This document shows positions 59,350 through 64,000 of a DNA stretch of 64,000 nucleotides, piece by piece (position 1 is the stretch's first letter; each line of letters begins with the position of its first letter). Source of the DNA: Entomortierella parvispora (taxonomy: Eukaryota > Mortierellomycota > Mortierellomycetes > Mortierellales > Mortierellaceae); assembly GCA_963573315.1 (NCBI GenBank), contig OY752140.1:2108001-2172000 (forward strand). Direction: 5' to 3'. The position numbers and the translations under genes are program-made. The notes beneath the pieces are model-generated. The model had not been told where the DNA came from. It saw only the letters and a program-made list of their open reading frames with translations, and did no database searches.

Positions 59350-61317
59350 ATGCAGACGATAATGCAAGGCAGGGCTGTGCCTATCCTGGCGGTAATCTCT
59401 GCCCTAGGGACACTTATTTATCTCTCCCTTTTCACAGAGCTCTCTATCTTTGACAGCGATGAATCGACACGAACACCTCATCACACAAACATCCACCACG
59501 AATACAAGCAACCTTTCCCACAGCATCAGCAACAGCAACAGACGAGTGATCACAACTACAAAGTCGCCCAATTGCATGCCGGCGCCTTTATTTCGTTTTG
59601 TAATATACCCAAGACCATCATCACTCCCCCCGTCGCCTTATCTTCTTCCCCCCCAGCATCTAATCCATCAGATTTCCGATCATACAACGAGTGGATTGAC
59701 TTTGTCGACAAAAAGAATTCCCGGAGCAAAAATGGCGACACCCAGCATTATACTGAGGAATCAATTGTGCGCCAAATGTTTTATGAACGTCCACCTTCTC
59801 ACTGGATAGTTAACCTCACAGCCCTGCAAGAGCCGTGCGATCGCCTCATCCACACCTCGGCTCACTGCCTTGCGGCACTTTCCAAAGAGCATCAATATCT
59901 GGTCCCCCCTGTCGTTGCCACAATCAAGAACTCGATCTCATCGGTACCTGAAAACGAGGGCGAAACTCGAGCGAATAACAGCGAACAAGAAAAGGACAGA
60001 ACGATGGACTTTCATGTATTTTGGCGGGGACCAATCACTGACAAACTGTCCCTGAATGCTCATGCGTTCCTCTTTACGCAACAACTCAAACGAGCCCGGT
60101 TACATCTCTGGATCGACTCTGCAGACCTGCCTGGCGGCATGCCTGAAGACTATCTCTCGAACGAGTTTGCGGCACCTTTGGTTCAGGAGCCTCTGAGTCG
60201 ATACATCACCCTCCACGCTTGGAACCAGGCGGCCGAGCTTGAGTACTCGTACGGAGAAGCAGCGGCAGAAGGGTCGCTTGAGAATGGCAATGATGGAGAC
60301 AACGAAAACAAGGGCCCTGCACCGACTCCTGATGATGTGAAACCGGTTGCACTTTCAGACGAAGCCCGATTCCTTATCCTAAACCGAAACGGGGGGATCT
60401 ACCTTGATGCAGATGTTGTATTGCTCAGAGACATGTCACCCTTCTACGATTCAGGGATCGAGTTTGCTTACGAATGGAGCAATACTCGGATGTATAACAC
60501 AGCAATTTTGAGGCTCATTCCTGGATCCTCTGTCGCAAGACGGATCCTGGATGGGGCCAAGGCCAAAGAGGCAGAGATCATGGAGAAGAAGCGATTGGAG
60601 ACTCTCTTGCGTCAACAAGAGCAACTGGATCAGAAAGAAACAGGCGTTAATGACGAGGAGGACGGATCAGAGGCTGTCTCCATCAAGAGCAGTGACAAGA
60701 GGGTTCCCGTTCGACCACCGAAATACTCTATTCAGACAAAGAAGCCAAAGGGGCGGCCTCAACTCACCACCACCAATCGCTTGAATACGACGGCGAGTCG
60801 TCGCAAGGCACATGCGTTATCCAAACGTGGAGAGATGCGACCAAACGAGATCTATCACCCAGCTCGCCTGCGCAAATATCTTCGACCTGAGGATGAAATG
60901 CTTGAGGGTAATGGCCTAATCATGATGCCTTCAGCCTTCTTCGACCCACTCTGGCTTCGCGTTGACCAGAAAGAGACAAAGAATACTGGTGACACTGAAA
61001 AGATGGTCGAGGACCTTTTCACTTTCCCTGACGCGTTCTCTGCCAAGGCGAATGCTGTTTGTCCTGCTGCGGCGCCTCCCAACCTTGGTGCCGACACCAC
61101 GGACGACAACACCACTCCCAAAGACAGTAACGAACACCACAACAGAGACTTCACGGCAGCCCCGGAGATCTTTTTCTCTGGCGCCTATGCTTACCACTGG
61201 CATAACAGTTGGCTCACGCCTATTGAGCCCCAGAGCTGGATGGGCCAGATGCGACAGGCCTACGATGGCTTTGTAGCGGGTCGGCGGCCGAACCTCTATG
61301 GAGAATGGTTTTTGTAA
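59350..61317 (+). CDS. DXD glycosyltransferase, type II membrane protein (GT32-like)
   Basis: Likely Golgi sugar transferase using a nucleotide sugar. Single exon, 655 aa. A cytoplasmic stub of about 8 residues precedes a hydrophobic anchor (AVPILAVISALGTLIYLSLF, about 9-29), then a Ser/His/Gln-rich stem. The catalytic core has FHVFWRGPITDKL, LNRNGGIYLD and D353-A-D355 (the DXD metal/sugar-nucleotide motif of the Gly_transf_sug fold), then EWSNTRMYNTAILRL. A Lys/Arg/Glu-rich insertion (about 400-500) separates this from GLIMMPSAFFDP and the end AYHWHNSWL. ATG 59350 and ATG 59362 are both possible. Donor and acceptor are unknown. Confidence 0.85.
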   Translation: MQTIMQGRAVPILAVISALGTLIYLSLFTELSIFDSDESTRTPHHTNIHHEYKQPFPQHQQQQQTSDHNYKVAQLHAGAFISFCNIPKTIITPPVALSSSPPASNPSDFRSYNEWIDFVDKKNSRSKNGDTQHYTEESIVRQMFYERPPSHWIVNLTALQEPCDRLIHTSAHCLAALSKEHQYLVPPVVATIKNSISSVPENEGETRANNSEQEKDRTMDFHVFWRGPITDKLSLNAHAFLFTQQLKRARLHLWIDSADLPGGMPEDYLSNEFAAPLVQEPLSRYITLHAWNQAAELEYSYGEAAAEGSLENGNDGDNENKGPAPTPDDVKPVALSDEARFLILNRNGGIYLDADVVLLRDMSPFYDSGIEFAYEWSNTRMYNTAILRLIPGSSVARRILDGAKAKEAEIMEKKRLETLLRQQEQLDQKETGVNDEEDGSEAVSIKSSDKRVPVRPPKYSIQTKKPKGRPQLTTTNRLNTTASRRKAHALSKRGEMRPNEIYHPARLRKYLRPEDEMLEGNGLIMMPSAFFDPLWLRVDQKETKNTGDTEKMVEDLFTFPDAFSAKANAVCPAAAPPNLGADTTDDNTTPKDSNEHHNRDFTAAPEIFFSGAYAYHWHNSWLTPIEPQSWMGQMRQAYDGFVAGRRPNLYGEWFL

Positions 61318-62321
61318 AAGTAAAATTATCACGTTTTACACCGTGCAACAGCGCAATTCTGAGACGGTGCTAAGCCACCTGACTTTTTTTTTAATTTTTT
61401 TTGAAAATTAAAAATATATTCAAGAAAAACGCGCGTGCGGAGCGCGACATGCCGACACTGAAGGGCTAAAGAGGAGAGCGAATGGACGGAAGCATAGGCA
61501 TCGATGGTGATGGAGGGAGACAGGGCCGAAGACAGAGGCGCAGGGACAGGGACGAGAAGAGACGAGGCAGATCAGCGATGAGAGCCTGACTGGCTCTGTG
61601 GACACTGCATGCAAAGAGGAGGAGCCGCGAAACCATGCGCCGAATCCCATTCCCAAAGCCATGCGTCCTACCATGTCACTTCAGGCATGCAATGCATGCA
61701 TCCTTGCCGTGTTCTTTGTCGCTTCTTGCGCTCTTTCCCTGTTTCTCTCTTCTCCAGCGAGAAAACAAAACAAAACAAGAAAAAAAAATCGCCCCGCTCA
61801 ATCTGGAGTCCTTCTTTGCTCAATCGTCGGGAATATCTCCTTCCTTCCTTCTCGTCCATCCATCCTCTGCCTCTCCTCTTCCCTCTCTCCCACCCCATCT
61901 CAACTCATCTCCCATCCGTCACTCCTATCACAACATTCCATCTTTTCCTTGTTCAATCCGCTCCATCCCCACGCACCCACTCACGCAGCTCTAGACCTTC
62001 ATCCCTCTCCACTGTCTCCGTCTCCCCTCAGCCCTTGAATCAATCAGATTGGCAGCTGGACGTCGTCGACAGCGGATCCTCTTTCTCCCTATCTCCTTTT
62101 GCGGCCAACCCCTCCCCCTTTTCTCCTGGGAATCGCACGCTCCATCGTCATCAACTGTCCCAAGCCCAATCCTTCCAGCCCATCGACGTCCCCACGGCCG
62201 ATCGCAGTGTGTCTTCCTCTCTGCTACTAATCCATCTCGGCCTCAGTCTGCGCTCTTGTTAAACACTTTCCTGCCCCTCTTTTTGGCACACACGGCAGAA
62301 ACCCGCAGACTGTCGTCCTTC
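61318..62321. other. intergenic region upstream of the Zn2Cys6 gene
   Basis: 1 kb. Pyrimidine-rich for most of its length (61640-62300), consistent with a long 5' leader; the overlapping open frames there are compositional. No gene seen. Confidence 0.5.
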
Positions 62322-64000
62322 ATGACCGGGGACTCTGACGATGGCGCCCCGCGCCTGGGCACCGGCAAGACGCACTCCACAAGGTAAACAGCAGCAAGAT
62401 GTTTATCGCCGATTCAACGGCAACGTACTCTCACGCCAGGGATCCAACAAATCATCTCTTATGCTGAGCTTGTGCACGCGCACGCAACCTAGCATTTGCG
62501 GTCATCTTATGCTGTCGAATCACCCAGAGCAATACGACTAACAACTCTTCTGTTCAAACATTCCTCTCGGGGGGTTGGTTTTTTGCTACTCCCTTGATTT
62601 GCTCCAGGGACCAGACGGGAACGATCCGTGCGAGAACTAGAACGGGAGAATCGACCACAACTACTAAAACAACGCAGGACCCGACAAAGGCAACCACATC
62701 TTCCTCTTCTGTCTCTCTGTCAGTTTCGCCTTCTGCCATCTTGTCTGCATCCCCTTCAGACCAAGACGTGCTCGGACACTCCACAACACCGACAGACGGA
62801 GCAACATCTCCAGTTCATCACATGTCCTCGGCAGGATCTTCCACCACTACACCGCCCCGATCCACCGCAGGCGTTCGGGGACCCATCGGGCCTCGACCGG
62901 GCGTGTATCGACCCTGCGCTCGGTGTCGGAACAAAAAGACAAGATGTGATCGGTTAAAGCCATCGTGCTCCAACTGCCGAAAGAATGGACCGGATACAAT
63001 CTGCGTCTACGATAACGATGAGCCAACAGTGGGCGTTGTGACTGTGGCAACTGCAGAGAGCGGGACGGACCAAGGCGTGGGCTCTGCAGATGAGGAAGGG
63101 CTTCCTCTCCCGGATAGCAGCAGGTCAACGTCGTCATCGTCTGTCAGCTCTTTGACCACGACAGCGACAGCGGTGTCATCGCCGGCGTCACATCCTGTTG
63201 GGAACGGCACATACATTGAGGCATCGGGATCTGGGAACGGGGCTGCTACAAGGTCCGTTGCACGGCCTACCTCTGCTATAGGTGCAATCACCACCACCGC
63301 CACCAATGGAGGGGGCTCGTATGTTCGAAAGCACGGCTCGCCACTGCCAGAATGGGCGACCAAAAAGAGCGTCCCAGAAGAAGACCCATCATCACAGCCG
63401 CCTCCTGCAAAGAAGGCTAAGCAAGGGTCAAGTGCGAAAGGAGCAGCAAAGCCGAGTCCACTGCGAAGCTCTATTATCAATACCAACACCAACACCCCAC
63501 CGTCTGACCTACCACTATCTGGAGCCACAAAGACAAAAGGCTATTCCCGGAAGGATGCCTCACAAACCGGCTCCGATGAATATATTGACATTGACTCAAC
63601 TGATGTCGCCGAAGGTTTGTAAAAAAAAAAAGAAAACCCCCCAGCAGAAAATATCGATGCTTTTGCTCAACAGCAACAGCAATGCTAATTCTCACTGGAA
63701 TCTCGACCCTCTTTTCTGGCTCTTTAGACAAAGTGGTAGCTGAACTCTCAGTGGCAAACAGGAAAGCATCGGCTGCAGACGATCAGCTGCCGCAACCGCC
63801 GGTCAGTAAAACTCATCATAAGAAACAGTCCAAGGCGTCTTCAGGAGTTCATTCCAATGGAGCCACAGGAACCTTGTCGGCATTCGGATCGTCCAGGATA
63901 ATGGTGGATCTGCCCACAGCAAGACCCCCGCCACCCTTTGTGATCGATGGGAACCAGCGTGCTCGCAAGTGGGGAAAATCAAAAACACTGGTCCTGACTC
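62322..64000 (+). CDS. Zn(II)2Cys6 transcription factor, N-terminal part (runs off the right edge)
   Basis: Fungal-type DNA-binding regulator. Exons 62322-62383, 62608-63614 and 63728 to beyond 64000, joined in frame. The zinc cluster is complete: CARC, six residues, C, six residues, CSNC, eight residues, C (CX2CX6CX6CX2CX8C), preceded by GVYRP. The region before it (about residues 25-105) is Ser/Thr-rich; after it come long disordered Ser/Thr/Gly stretches, an SLPEWATKK-like segment and KKAKQG, a possible nuclear signal. The last visible residues (RARKWGKSKTLVLT) look like the start of a folded domain. The start at 62322 yields a short first exon that splices in frame; upstream starts cannot be excluded. 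Target genes unknown. Confidence 0.88.

Overview
This window is a gene-dense fungal nuclear contig. Introns are short (about 50-700 nt) with GT..AG ends, there is a nuclear-type tRNA gene, and the genes are typical eukaryotic ones (proteasome alpha subunit, YVH1, MIX23, GGPP synthase, UNG, a PHF14-like PHD protein, a fungal ADAM). The lineage-specific families (tandem F-box/leucine-rich proteins, kelch-like membrane proteins, a large single-exon family) resemble those I know from Mortierella-type early-diverging fungi. That placement is inference; no marker gene here proves it.

Layout. (1) 1-3343: 5' part of a methylenetetrahydrofolate reductase (-), divergent from a MOSC-domain protein (+) whose model needs an 11-nt microexon. 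(2) 3500-16368: five tandem same-strand F-box/LRR paralogs (704-736 aa) preceded by a relic of a sixth; the copies are mosaics of one another and four share a promoter module. (3) 16484-17855: membrane-anchored methyltransferase (-). (4) 18257-21214: an apparently intact DD34E Tc1/mariner-like transposon with 25-bp matching inverted ends, a one-intron transposase and a second, convergent 422-aa ORF of unknown function; a decayed non-LTR retrotransposon lies next to it (about 21300-22700). (5) 22871-30216: pirin (-), YVH1 (-), proteasome alpha4 (+), Angel/CCR4-like nuclease (-). (6) 30313-39218: three kelch-like type I membrane protein genes on the minus strand, two intact and one a pseudogene with an internal ~154-bp micro-inversion, with a large lineage-specific protein gene between the second and third. 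(7) 40457-51140: GGPP synthase (-)/UNG (+) divergent pair, small acidic-tailed membrane protein (-)/MIX23 (+) divergent pair, and a PHF14-like PHD/ePHD protein (-). (8) 52299-64000: a doubtful small ORF, tRNA-Thr(AGT) on the minus strand, an ADAM-type metalloprotease (-), a DXD glycosyltransferase (+), and the 5' part of a Zn2Cys6 transcription factor (+) running off the end.

Most genes are independent housekeeping units; several are head-to-head pairs sharing short promoters (MTHFR/MOSC, YVH1/PSMA7, GGPPS/UNG, membrane protein/MIX23). The parts shaped by recent duplication and rearrangement are the F-box array, the kelch family and the transposon block. Exon coordinates were worked out by hand from splice sites and reading-frame sums. 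The arithmetic closes for nearly all models; exceptions are noted in the entries.
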